The translations under genes were made by a program, and so were the position numbers. The notes under the pieces were generated by a model. It had not been told where the DNA came from, searched no databases, and was given only the letters and a program-made list of their open reading frames with translations. Shown in pieces: positions 1-10,866 of a DNA stretch of 64,000 bases; within the stretch, counting starts at the first letter, position 1, and each line of letters begins with the position of its first letter. Origin of the DNA: Suillus spraguei. Taxonomy: Eukaryota > Basidiomycota > Agaricomycetes > Boletales > Suillaceae. The stretch spans positions 248,001 to 312,000 of the forward strand of contig JABCPU010000016.1 of the NCBI GenBank assembly GCA_016800925.1, written 5' to 3'.

Positions 1-2139
1 TTCAACCGTCGAAATCACACAAGTTCCTGGGCATGATCGTAGACGAGAACCTCAACTTCAAGGAACATGCGGCCTACGCACTTGCAAAAGGAACAAAGTA
101 CGCACTAGCATGTATGAGGGTGATCCGACCGACAAAAGGAATGCATGGAAGGGCAATGAAACGGCTGTATGAAGGAGTCATACTGCCAAAAATGCTTTAC
201 GCAGCGGACGTCTGGTGCTCAGGCCTCGTTGCAAAAGGGAGAGGGAAACAGAGAGGGGGCAGGGGACCGAAAGGCTTCGCCACACAGATGTCGAGAGTTC
301 AGCGCATGGCCACGACCCTAATAACAGGAGGACTAAGATCAACTTCCAATGATATGTTAGACGTGCATGCTAATGTCTTACCGTTTCAACAGACACTCCG
401 CAAAATCTGCCTGAGGGCGACACTCTGCATGGCAACACTCCCAGACACTCACCCACTAGCAAAGGACATCAGGTCAGCGTACATGTTCGGTGCAAAAAGG
501 GAATTCAAGGGGAGAAAACGACACCCGTCTCCACTGCACAAACTGACGTACGAGTACCAGATAGACCCCGACACCACAGAGAAGATTAGGCCGGTCAGAC
601 ACTATCCAAAGTGGACCCCAGACACCGAAACGCACATCGCAGACAAACCAGAGAGAGCAGCGGATGAAGACTTATCGGCGGAAGAAGACATAAGAGCATA
701 CTCGGACGGATCTTCGATCGAAGGAGGAGTGGGGGCAGCAGCAGTGATCATGCGAGGCGAAGAAGTGATTAAGAGTCGGAGATTCTACCTGGGCAAGGAC
801 ACGGAGCACATGGTGTATGAAGGAGAGCTTGTGGGAATGATTCTGGCGGTTCAGCTTCTAAAAGAAGAGGGAGGAGAAAGGGGGGGTACCATGTCACTGG
901 GGTTAGACAATCAGGCAGCCATCCGCGCAACATCAGCCTTCTGTTCACAACCGGGACACTACCTGATGGACATGTTCCACGACGACCTATGCAGGGTCAT
1001 CCCAGCCAACGATGGAAGGAAACTCATCATCAGGTGGACGCCAGGGCATAAGGGCATCCCGGGCAATGAAGCAGCAGACGAGCAGGCGAAAGAGGCAGTG
1101 AGAGGGAAATCATCGGGAACGGACGAACTCCCGAAATCCTTGCTAACAAAACACGGCGAAACCAAGGAACTGCCACGTAGTAAGTCAGCGATCAAACAGA
1201 CATACCACCGCAGAATAAAGGATGAGGTGACGGAAATAGCAAACAACTCACCAAGGTTCACCGCCCTGCGCACCATAGACCAGTCAGCTCCTTCCAACAA
1301 ATTCGCCGCAAAAACTGCATTGTTACCAAGGAAGCACAGCTCGCTTCTCTTTCAGCTCAGAATGGGTCATATAGTGCTCAACAAACACCTACACCGGATA
1401 TCGAAGAGCCAATCAGCCAAGTGCGAAAACTGCAACGCGCACGAGGAAACAGTACATCATTTCCTACTAGTATGCCCCACCTTCACCAGACAGAGAGACG
1501 CCATGCGTCTCGAAGTAGGCCCGCGCAAATACAATATCAAGCACTTTGTTACAGTCGTACGTGCCCCTATTCTTTTCCCTTACCTTCTTACTTGTATATC
1601 ATGTTACGTGACTTGACCCACATGCTCAATGCATTTGTACAACATATGCCTTCCTTATTAGGATACGCAGTTACATTCTCACGGTTACCTGGTCTGTGTG
1701 CATATATCTACCTATTTAAGCACAGTGTACTTGTAGTAGATCTTTACTTTAATCTTACTGGGTTTTACCTGGAATCTCCTTCGCTTAGGTCTCCAACCTA
1801 AGTCGTCTAGAATTGTCTCTAAGTCTAAGCACTCCTTAGCCTTAGTCTCTATTCTCGAAGAACCTCTTAAACTTGTCTTTGAGGCCGAACCTTTGATTGT
1901 ACTCAGAACACGTTCCTTGTACTCTCACCTTGTCCTCTTGTGGACATTGTAAGAACTCCCAGCAGACTGACTGTGTCTTTTCACTGTCGCTGGTGACGCC
2001 ACCCCAGTTCGTAACACACTTGCTCAACGATACTCAAGGAATGAGAGCGACCCTGAAATACATCGCACGTACAAGACGCTTCGAGCAGACTTTCAGAGAT
2101 GTTACCCCCCCCAAGGAAAAAGAGGAAAGGAGAGAATAA
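1..2139 (+). pseudogene. LINE ORF2 C-terminal part: RT thumb and RNase H
   Basis: The frame enters at HKFLGMIVDENLNF, typical of the end of a LINE reverse transcriptase, and continues to an RNase H domain. Visible RNase H acidic residues are D in AYSDGSS, E in YEGELVG, D in LGLDNQAA, and H and D in the WTPGHKGIPGNEAADEQ block, so the catalytic set looks complete. A CENCNAHEETVHHFLLVCP motif follows, the zinc-knuckle-like tail found in these elements. The frame is interrupted after NIKH by a 470-bp solo LTR and resumes at LLNDTQGM in the same phase. The uninterrupted part would be close to intact, so the element was probably recently competent before the LTR landed. The role in life would be reverse transcription of the element's RNA at a nicked target. 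Confidence 0.85.
1547..2016. mobile_element. Solo LTR nested in the LINE, 5-bp TSD
   Basis: The 470-bp segment starts TGTTAC and ends GTAACA, which is a perfect 6-bp inverted terminus of the TG...CA type. It is flanked on both sides by CACTT (1542-1546 and 2017-2021), a 5-bp target-site duplication. Removing it with one CACTT copy rejoins the LINE reading frame. A TATTTAAG box lies near 1711. No internal gag-pol is present, so it is a recombined solo LTR. Whether it is of Gypsy or Copia type cannot be told from the LTR alone. Confidence 0.9.
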
Positions 2140-2338
2140 TAGAACGAAACCAAACCCAAACATAACCGCTTGCCTCCTCACAGGCATCACAATTCCCGCC
2201 CACGCCGGAACCATTGTCAAGACGCTACCAAGACAAGATATATAGAGTAAATACCAAGGTACATACATGTAGGAGATGTCCAACATAGGGCTTAGCCCCA
2301 ACGGACAATAAACAAGGATTTTTTTAAAAAAAAAAAAA

Positions 2339-3031
2339 ATCTTTGGCCCAGAGTTGCAAAATGTTTCGATCAGTTTTTTATAACACAACAACTACACAAC
2401 ATTAAAATAAGAAAACAACAGGAGCACGTAGAAATTAGTACAGACTCCAATGCTATGTAAAAAAAGTAAGGAAATATGTCAAGGCCATGTTGCCAGAGAG
2501 AGGCCGGTGCAAAACAGTGTTTGAACACAGTTTTGCAAAAATTCTCACCCGCATAGAAGCCATCGTGTCACACTATGTCACATTGCCGTTTTAAGTCTCC
2601 GACAATTTGCAAATGAAACTGGGGCAATTGTCAAGAATCCCATTTGTAACTCCAAACACAAGCTCACACCTCCTGTCACGCTATGCATATTGATAGTACA
2701 ACACTTATATCTCTCAACATAACTCAGTGCTCGTGTCAGAAAAAATTAGAGTAGTTTTATAAGGTAGTAGGAAATTATCATTAAATTTTCTGATTTTTTT
2801 GCTGCATGTAATAGCCTCCTTTCGATGGATTGGCGTGGAAAGTGCATATGCTGAACAGTATTTTGCTGCCGCAAGCACTTCCAGTCCATTTTTCATGGAA
2901 TCAAAAATACGTACAGCAAGCTATGTACTAACCATACTCTAGAATCATTGTGTGAATGAAATGAGTGGAAAATGAGTGTGCTACGTTGTAATTTGCAACT
3001 CCGGGCCATTTTGCAACTCTGGGCCAAAGAT
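2339..3031. mobile_element. Non-autonomous element with 25-bp terminal inverted repeats
   Basis: The sequence ATCTTTGGCCCAGAGTTGCA plus AAATG (2339-2363) is repeated exactly in reverse complement at 3007-3031. The roughly 690 bp between them have no credible coding sequence and contain several internal copies of TTTGCAA-type motifs, including a second degenerate copy of the repeat just inside the right end (about 2990-3006). This is the architecture of a MITE-like DNA element. Its left end abuts the LINE poly(A), and I could not see an unambiguous target-site duplication, so the superfamily is not assigned. Confidence 0.7.
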
Positions 3032-3567
3032 AGTAGTATATAAGTGCTAGAACTCCGTAGCTTAGTCAGCTGAAATGTATCCTTCGGTTGCCATCTGAGT
3101 TCATGATCGATGATCATCGTCATGGTGCTCTTTACCACTTCTTGCCTTGGCTCGCTGCACACAGGCACACAGTCACGGATACACTGCTCCACTGTTAACG
3201 GTTGGATGAGACTCATTTGCTCGATGGCCATGTCTGGAGTGGCGTTTGTAAGTTCATTTGTATTTCAAAATTTCAGCTTTCAATGCAAAGGTTCTTTTTT
3301 GAAGATGCTCATATCATTACTGGGCAAACCTAAGTCTTAGTTCGTGAGAAATTTCGCTTTTTTGAGGTGACATGCAAGATCCTGCCTACTTCTGGCATTG
3401 ATCCTGCAGCTACGAACTGAAGCTGAAAGAGAATTCTGGATGGTTTCATTCTTCAGATTGATACTATCTTGAGAGTACAATTATACACGAACTTTCAGTA
3501 TGTGCTGACTTGTAGATGCATCCCTGGTTTTTACTTGTTCAAATCTGGGTTGAATAACAAAGTAGAA
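3032..3567. other. Intergenic, nothing recognised
   Basis: Short ORFs on both strands show no conserved motif or plausible exon structure. It separates the inverted-repeat element from the first Helitron. Confidence 0.5.
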
Positions 3568-3785
3568 TCTATAAAGTAAGGGGGGAAAGGTGGGAAGGTG
3601 TTCACTAGCTCGCGTGGCTTTCGCTAAGGAGCGCTTGCTACGCTTAGTGCGCTTAGCTCAGTTATTTCACTTAACACTTTTTGGAAATTTCTTGCGTGGT
3701 TTTTTTCAAGAGCCGACTCAATACTGTTGCCCCGTTGTGTGATTGTGCATGATTTTGGTCACGTGACTGCGCAGCTGGTGTGCTG
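3568..3785 (+). repeat. Helitron 5' terminal block, copy 1
   Basis: Aligns over about 210 bp with 10617-10828. Shared landmarks in order are a TCT(A/C)TAA start, GGTGGGAA, CTAGCTCGCGTGGCTTTCGC, GCGTGGTTTTTT, TGTGTGATTG and GGTCACGTGACTGCG (3758-3772). The two copies differ by substitutions and short indels, so they are not a recent duplication. The CACGTG palindrome suggests promoter or binding-site content. Confidence 0.85.
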
Positions 3786-4645
3786 TAGTTCCCTAGATAT
3801 ACCCTCGAGCTCCAATCTTTGTTTCCTCTTTTCCCCCACCACTGCTCCCCTTGCCACATCTTGAGAAAGTAATACTTTCTCAACATACCCAACCTCTGTT
3901 TGTTTTTTACATTGTCTACTTCATTTTGGTAGATATATCTTGATTCATGTAAGCCCATATAGTGTAGATATTGAAACTATGATAAAAATTATTGATTATG
4001 TAATCAGATATCAGGCATTTTCGCTTTTTGACGTGTTCTTGGACCCTTTGGACCCCCTGGACCTGGACCTGGACCCTGGACTGGTCGTATCTTGGAGTTT
4101 GAAGCATTGTGAGTGTGATTGTTGTTTGTTACTGGCTCTGTATTCCATCTGGACTCGTGAACTCCTGTTGATTCAAAACGAACGTGTAACCAAGTCCTAC
4201 TTCCCTGGCCATCTGTTCCTGCAGGTGTTCGCTGGTTGTTTCTGGACCTCTGGGTATACTACAGTGTAGAGATTTTGGATTGGCGGGGCACTTTTCTGTG
4301 CTAAGTTGGTCTGCTTGCAGCCTTCTTACAGTTGCCATCCTATCCTTCGGGATAATTTCTCGGACAGCTTTCAGCTGTTCTTAGCACTGTCATACGTCGA
4401 ACTTCCAGGGTATTAGCTCATCCTGGAAACTGCTGGTACTTCTTCAGTCACTCTTGGTAATATTCGTTTGTATCTTTGGTATGTGATATTTTGTCATCTA
4501 TATATGATATGATGGCTTATCTTTGACACAGTGGAACTACGACTGTTGGAAGTTTGGCTCTCCTCTCTCTTTGTTTCATATATCTTCTCTAATGTATGTG
4601 GTTGTCATCATATATATTTCTTTTGACTGATATTTATTATTGATA
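3786..4645 (+). other. Helitron 1 5' non-coding leader
   Basis: Lies between the terminal block and the first recognisable coding segment. It contains a short GGACCTGGACCT-type tandem repeat near 4045-4080. ORFs here have no recognisable domains. The first exon and promoter of the Rep/helicase gene presumably fall here but I cannot place them. Confidence 0.4.
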
Positions 4646-5235
4646 GGAATCCCTCCACTCCTCCTACCTCTTCTCAGCAAGCACAGGCTGCTGCACGTCA
4701 GGCTGAGAGAAATCAGCAAAATATTGGCTCCCCTCCTGCACGTCGCCATCCTGCTCCTATAGCTTAACCATTAGAAAATGCTGCTCAAATGGTAAGAATT
4801 ATTTTTCTAATTTTCATAAGATATATTCTGATATATGCTCATAGAATATTCCTCAGATCTTGGGAAATTTGAACCATGGTCCTATTCCCATGCAAAGGTT
4901 CCCTAATATGCCACGTCATGTTATCGAGCATCATGAGGCTCAACGCAGGTGGCGTCTACACCACCCACCACCACCCCCTGGGCCACCTATTCTTGCTCCA
5001 GTTTTGGGGCCTCCCCTTTGGTCAACCTGTTGCTGCTCCAGTCTTAGGACCTCCCTTTGGTCAACCTGTTCCTGCTCCAGCCTTAGGGCCTCCCTTTGGT
5101 TATATTCCTCCACCTGCTGCACTTCAGAATGAGTATGAACGTCATATGGCAAATATTGCTGCAGCTACAATAAATAGTCATGAAGCACGCCGTGTTTGCA
5201 AGAAGAAGGCGTAATCATCCTCAACAACCAGCACC

Positions 5236-5238
5236 AGC

Positions 5239-5295
<57 letters not shown>

Positions 5296-5298
5296 CCC
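5236..5298 (+). repeat. Hexanucleotide repeat encoding Ala-Pro
   Basis: About ten tandem copies of TGCTCC-type hexamers lie inside the Helitron N-terminal coding region and encode an (Ala-Pro)n stretch in the coding frame. The other frames read as poly-Leu or Arg-Ser runs, so apparent ORFs there are artefacts. Confidence 0.9.
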
Positions 5299-5624
5299 TG
5301 CTGCTCAGAATAATTTGGCAGCCTTTCATTTGCTGCAGCAGCAAGCTGCACAGGGACACAACATACAGCAGCAGCTAGCTGAAATAGTTGCTAGACATGC
5401 TGAAGATTATCGCCATGAACGGCAGCAGGAAGAGGAAGCTGAACAGATGAATAGACAGAACTATGGTGAACACATGCATGGTCCTATTCACTATGGAGGG
5501 TGCAGTTGGTCCTCACAATTTCAACAATCCCCAACAATACTTTGCACCCCATCCTGCACCACCTTTTGCTGCACCACCTCAACCTGATTATCAACAATTC
5601 AATGTTCAGTTTCAACATCATTTC

Positions 5625-5960
5625 CAGCAGCAGGATAGACAAGCACAGGAGGAATTACATTGACAGCAGATCCAGCAGCAGGAACAGGACAGACAAGCAC
5701 AGGATGTGTTATCTCAACAGCAGATCCAGCAGCAGCAGCAGGATAGACAAGCACAGGATGTGTTACATCAGCAGCAGATCCAGCAGCAATTTCAGCAGGA
5801 GGAAGATAGACAAGCCCAGGATGCATTGCATGAACAACAGATTCAGCAGGAGGAAAATAGACAGACACAGGAGGCATTGCATCACCAGTACATCCAGCAG
5901 CATATCCAGCAGCAGGAAGATAGACAAGCTCAGGGTGCTCAACAAGCAGGTCAACAGGAA
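5625..5960 (+). repeat. Gln-rich tandem repeat in Helitron N-terminus
   Basis: Five to six degenerate repeats of about 50-60 bp encode DRQAQ(D/E)xLHQQQIQQQ-like units. Copies begin near 5632, 5687, 5742, 5805, 5856 and 5920. This makes the protein N-terminus a likely disordered or coiled Gln-rich extension. A TGA at 5661 breaks the first unit. Confidence 0.8.
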
Positions 5961-8900
5961 GAGGCCTGCCACAATCATGAGCAGCAGAGAGTTCTTGAGC
6001 GGCAGGAGCGTCTTGAGGAGGCACTACATGAATATAATGACCCAATATCTCAAGAGCAACATGCAGATGATGAAGAGAGAAGGAGAATCCAGCAGCAGGA
6101 ACAACACCAGGAGCATGAAGAGGAGGACAACCAGCATATCAATCAGGTCATTCCTATTCCTGATGGAGCCCCAACCATATACAGAACCAGCCAACTGTCA
6201 TACTCTTGGTCCCCTTAATGTGGAGTGTCCCAAATGTCATGCACTTCACTTTACATGTGAAAGACTCTCCAACTCCTCTTTGCAAAACCCTCGCTTTGGT
6301 ATGTGCTGCTTGCAGGGCCAAGTCAGCCTTCCCCCATTTCCAGCATGGCCACCTGAGCTGGAGCAGGCATATAGAGACAGAACATTTGTGTCAAAAAATT
6401 CGCCAATACAACAGTGCTCTTGCATTTACCTCTGTTGGTGTCAACATTGAGGATTGTGCTGTTCAAAGATCTGGCCCAAATGCTTTTCGTATCCATGGCT
6501 CTCTCCATCACCTCATGGGCAGTCTTCTACCTCCAGAGGGTGTCCAGCCTTCATATGCACAACTTTATATATATGACTCTGAAGAAGCCACCAACATTCA
6601 CACCACCCGTCCTGGAAATGAAGGTCTTGATCATCAGATTCTCAGAGATCTGCATGACATGTTGTATCGAAACACCCCTATGCTGCTGTCTACAAGCAAG
6701 CCTATCAAGTCATGCAAGAGAAGCCTCCAGAGGAGCAGACAGATATTTCTGTGCGTATTCACTTCCTGCCAGGCACAGATGGTCGAAGATACAACCTTCC
6801 CACTGCCAATGAAATTGCTGCAGCTCTTCCTGGAGATGGATCTGAGGAGGTGTCTCATGAACGCGACATCATTTTATATTATCAAAATGGTCGACTTAGA
6901 CGCATCAGTCAACTCAAACATGCATATGCCTGTCTTCATTATGTCCTTCTCTTTCCTAATGGAGAGGATGGCTGGGACCTCTACATTGATATGATCATTC
7001 CTCAGGGTGGACATGCACGTGCCAAAAAAGTGACTCAGCTGCTGTATTATGCCTTTCGTCTTCATCCCCATCCAGCTCGCATTGACCACAACAACATCTT
7101 TCGTGGTGGAAGGCTGTTCCAGTAGTATGTTGTTGATGCTTGGGCTTCCATTGAGCAGAGCAGACTCAACTGGATAAGAAACAACCAGAAGAAGATCAGG
7201 GCTGACTGCTACCAAGGCCTCACAGACAATATTCTCAATGATGGAGTAGGCAATTTGGCTGAGACAGGTCGTGCTATAATCCTTCCCTCCTCTCATTCTG
7301 GAAGCCCTCGCTATATGCAGCAGCTACTGCAGGACTCCTTGGCCATCTGCCGTGCCTGCAAGAAACCTGATCTCTTCCTGACAATGACTGCCAATGGAAG
7401 CTGGCCTGAGATTACTGAGAATCTCCTTCCAGGTAAAGTGACATATTGATGCATTATGATGACTTGATTCTGACAAGTTTTCTTATGTAGGTCAAACTGC
7501 TGTGGACCGTCCAGACTTGGTGGCTCACGTATTCTATCAAAAGCAGCAGGCCCTGCTGAAGAAGGTTCGCAAAGGCTACTATGGCAAGGTTGCAGGATTG
7601 GTGTACACCATTGAATATCAAAAGCATGGTCTGCCTCACATGCACCTTCTCATCTTCCTGGATCCAGACCACAAGATTCGCACTGTGGAACAAATAGACT
7701 CCTTCATCTCTGCTCAGATCCCTGATAGAAATGTCCATCCCCAACTCTATGAGGCTGTGGAGAAATACATGCTTCATGGCCCCTGCTCTCCAGAACGTTG
7801 CTTGGAGAATGGATGTTGCAAAAGCATTTTCCAAAGTCTTTCTGTGCCCAGACATTGATGAAGGAGGATGGCTATCCAGAGTATGCAAGACCTGACAATG
7901 GTCGTACTGTCCAGAAGAATAACACTGTCTTCACCAACAAAGATGTTGTTCCTCACCCTCCTGCACCTTGAATGGCCCTCTGTCTACCGTCTGCCAGTCC
8001 ACCTTCCAAATGAACACATGGTGTTTTATGATCCTGAGGATGATGCCCAGGATGTTCTTGAGCGTGCAGCAACCAAGGAGACTTGCCTTACTGGATGGTT
8101 CAAAGCCAATGCCAACAATATCTTGGTGGCAGCTGGAGCCCATGATCACCTCTACCAGGACTTCCCCTCAAAATTCGTATGGAACAAGACCGCATGGAAG
8201 GTACGACAACGTGGAATGGCCATTGGAAGGATGTACTCTGCTGCACCTGGATCTGGAGAGCGCTTCTACCTGAGATTGCTTCTGACTGTAGTAAAAGGTA
8301 TGATGCTCATGTCAATTTTTATCAATCAAACTCACCATGTATTCAAGGGGCCACCTCCTATGAGAACCTTCGAACAGTTTGATGGTGTTTTATATGATAC
8401 TTTCAAGGAGGCATGTCGACGTAGAGGTCTGCTTGAGGATGACAATGAATGGATCTAATGCTTGCAGGATGCCTCTCACATGAGCACTGGACATGGCATG
8501 CGCAATCTCTTTGCCATCATCCTCATTCACTGCAACCCTACAGACCCCAGAGATCTTTGGAACCAATTCAAGGACAATCTCTGTGATGATCTGCGTCACC
8601 ACCTGTCTCATGCCCCATTCAACATTCCTAACCCCACAAATGAAGAGGTCTATGACTATGGTCTCTATCTCATTGATGGAAAGCTTCGCAAAAATGGAAA
8701 GTCTTTGCAAGTGATTCCTCAGATGCCTACACCTCAAATGGCAGCAAGATGGGGGTCATGCAGGGAAATCAGCTCATTGCTGAGCAGCTCCAGTATAACC
8801 AGGAGGAGCTCCAGCAGATGGTGGATCCAGGAGTGCTTTCTCTTATCAGGAGCAGAGGACAGTCTTTGATGCAGTGGTCAATGATGCCATGCAAAGAAAT

Positions 8901-10361
8901 GAGCAGACACCTGGACATGCATTCTTTGTCCACAGTGCAGGTAGATGTGGCAAGACATATCTCTGCAAGCTCATTGCCTCAAAACTCCGTGCTGAAGGCA
9001 AGATTGTCCTATGTGTGGCTTCCTCTGGAATTGCTTCTCTCCTCCTGCCAGGTGGACGTACAGCTCATTCACGATTCAAGATTCCAATCCCCATCAATGA
9101 GGACAGCTCCTGCAACATCAAGAAAGGAGATGTTGTGCATGAGCTTCTGAAGGCCACCTCCCTCATCATCTGCAATGAAATTCCAATGCTACACCGTCAC
9201 AATCTGGAATGCCTTGACCGCTCATTGCGCGACCTTCTCAATGTTGATGCTGATTTTGGAGGATTATCCATACTCTTTGGAGGAGACTTCAGACAGACTC
9301 TACCAGTGGTGGCTCATGGATCCAGGGAGCAGATAGTGGGTGCTACCTTCTGCAGATCTCGCATTTGGCCAAGGCTTCAGATCTTCCATCTCAAGACAAA
9401 CATGCGCCTTGGTCAAGATCCTGCCTCTGATGAATTTGCCAAGTGGCTTCTGGAGATTGGAGCTGGAAAGAACACACATGCTGATGGAACAGTGGTCCTT
9501 CCAATTCATATGCGCTGTACCAACAATAGTGTCCAGTCTCTCATCAATACTCTCTACTCTCCTATCCTGCTTCCTGACCATCCTCCTGTGAATGATTCCT
9601 TCTTCCTGAAACATACCATCCTCTCTGCAAAGAACACTGATGTGGATGAAATCAATGCCAACATTCTTGAATTATTCTCTGAGAAAAAGCAGTGTTCACC
9701 AGTGCAGACTCAGTTGCTGAGAGGGACTATGACTATATCCCTCATGAGTTCCTTCACACTCTGACACCATCAGGGTTCCCTTTGCACAAATTAGAACTCA
9801 AAGTGGTGTTCCTCTGATGCTGTTGCGCAACTTGGATCCCACCAATGGCCTCTACAATGGAACCAGGATGATCCTCCTGTCTTGGACCACACATGTGCTC
9901 AAATGTCGGATTCTCAAGGATGGAGTTGATGAAGCCCAGCAAGACAATCAGGACACAGTGCTGATTCCCAGGATGACTCTGGATGCCACTGCTGAAGACA
10001 ACCCAATTCCTCTAAAGCGTCGACAATTTCCTGTCCGTCTTGCATTTGCTATGACAATCAACAAGGCTCAAGGTCAAAGTGTGAAGTGGGTTGGACTGGA
10101 TTTGAGAACTCTTGTGTTCAGTCATGGACAGCTGTATGTGGCATTGTCCAGGTGCACTCACCCAGAGAGAGTGTGTGCTATCTTTCCAGAGCATGAAGAA
10201 GGGTCAAAGACGACCAATGTGGTGTATACAGAAGTGCTGAGAGGACTTGGTGATCAGATTGAGAATTGATTGATGTAGTTTTATGTAAAGTGATATGTAG
10301 TGTACTTTTAGTCTTGCTGAAATGGTGGTGAAATGTACATGTTTGTTTGAAGATTTACTAT

Positions 10362-10615
10362 GATTATCAGGATGAAGCCAAGGCCAGAAAGTCAAAAAGA
10401 GTGCGAAGCACTCTTTTTGGCTTTCTGTGCCTTGGGCAAAAGAAATTATTGGGATGAAGCCAAGGCCAGAAGGCAAAAGAGTGCGAAGCACTCTTTTTGC
10501 CTTCCTGTGCCTTGGGCAAAGTGAATTATTAGGATGAAGCCTTGGACAGGAAGCAAAAGGAGTGCGAAGCACTCCTTTTGCTTCCTGTGCCGAAGGCACA
10601 ACAGGTGGTGGACTC
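10362..10615 (+). repeat. 3' hairpin array A of Helitron 1
   Basis: Three tandem units of about 79 bp each start with an (A/G)ATTAT(T/C)(A/G)GGATGAAGCC motif (10362, 10444, 10524). Each unit is a long palindrome: arms of about 27-29 bp meet at a GAA loop inside GAGTGCGAAGCACTC. Arm bases differ between units in a matched way, for example AGAAAG with CTTTCT in unit 1 against AGGAAGC with GCTTCCT in unit 3. The array ends with a smaller palindrome (10587-10599) 16 bases before the element end. Hairpins near the 3' end act as termination signals in Helitron replication; three in a row of this size is unusual. Confidence 0.88.
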
Positions 10616-10616
10616 G

Positions 10617-10828
10617 TCTCTAAGAAGAAAGGGAGAACAGGTGGGAAAGTTGTCGCTAGCTCGCGTGGCTTTCGCGTACATCGTGTAGGGCCATGTGGTT
10701 TTCGCTAAAGGCCACGTTTTTTCAGTTAGCTCGCTTAATTTCTCGCGTGGTTTTTTCGAGTGCTGACTGTTGTCCCATTGTGTGATTGCATGATTGCGTG
10801 ATTTGGTCACGTGACTGCGTAGCTGCCA
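10617..10828 (+). repeat. Helitron 5' terminal block, copy 2
   Basis: Counterpart of 3568-3785, starting TCTCTAAG and ending just past GGTCACGTGACTGCG (10805-10819). A degenerate copy of the 3' hairpin unit motif, ATTATTAGGATGGAGC, follows at 10859 without its right arm. Confidence 0.85.
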
Positions 10829-10866
10829 TGGGTTGTCTGAAGCTGGGGTAAAACCAAATTATTAGG

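Larger units (their letters stand above)
1..2339 (+). mobile_element. Non-LTR retrotransposon (Tad/Jockey-like LINE), 3' part
   Basis: The window opens inside the second ORF of a LINE. The reading frame is open from base 3 and ends at 2139 once a nested solo LTR (1547-2016) is disregarded. About 185 bp of 3' UTR follow, then a run of 14 A at 2326-2339 that I read as the poly(A) end of the element. A terminal poly(A), an RNase H domain after the reverse transcriptase, and a Cys/His cluster near the C-terminus fit Tad-like fungal LINEs. The 5' part, with most of the reverse transcriptase, lies outside the window, so target-site duplications cannot be checked. Confidence 0.85.
4646..10269 (+). 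pseudogene. Helitron Rep/helicase protein (RepHel), broken
   Basis: The order of domains is as in RepHel proteins. A long Pro/Ala- and Gln-rich N-terminus (4646-6180) precedes a conserved block with GPLNVECPKCHALHFTCERL and MCCLQG (6200-6330). The Helitron-like N domain, with LAFTSVGV, FRIHGSLHHLMGSLLP and SYAQLYIYD, spans about 6400-7100. The Rep domain carries the HUH motif in GLPHMHLLIFL near 7640. The PIF1-type helicase follows at 8740-10269, with Walker A in SAGRCGKT, LFGGDFRQTLPVV, NMRLG and the C-terminal MTINKAQGQS and LYVALSRCTHPERV. Stops interrupt it at 4765-4767, 5661-5663, 7123-7125 and 8456-8458. Frame changes occur near 6380, 6675, 7840, 8385, 8740 and 9730-9810. A deletion near 7955 removes the segment that normally carries the Rep catalytic tyrosines. 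Walker B reads CNEIPM instead of the usual WDEAPM. Introns are likely at 7432-7490 and near 8296-8348. Confidence 0.92.
3568..10615 (+). mobile_element. Helitron 1, decayed autonomous copy
   Basis: The element begins with TCTATAAAG after an A, in keeping with the TC start and A|T insertion site of Helitrons, and carries a Rep/PIF1-helicase pseudogene. It ends after an array of hairpins and a terminal palindrome, GTGCCGAAGGCAC at 10587-10599. Both termini are defined by comparison with the second element at 10617-12690: the 5' blocks align from 3568/10617, and the 3' blocks stop together at GGACTC (10615/12690). The 3' end is not the canonical CTRR. Roughly 7.05 kb long. Multiple stops, frameshifts and a deletion in the Rep domain show it cannot move itself now. 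Confidence 0.8.

Noticed and set aside
959..1300. Minus-strand ORF inside the LINE
   Set aside because: It is the antisense shadow of the RNase H coding frame.
5165..6045. Poly-Leu, Arg-Ser and other ORFs over the Helitron Gln-rich region
   Set aside because: Alternative-frame readings of simple coding repeats; the Gln/Ala-Pro frame is continuous with the RepHel gene.
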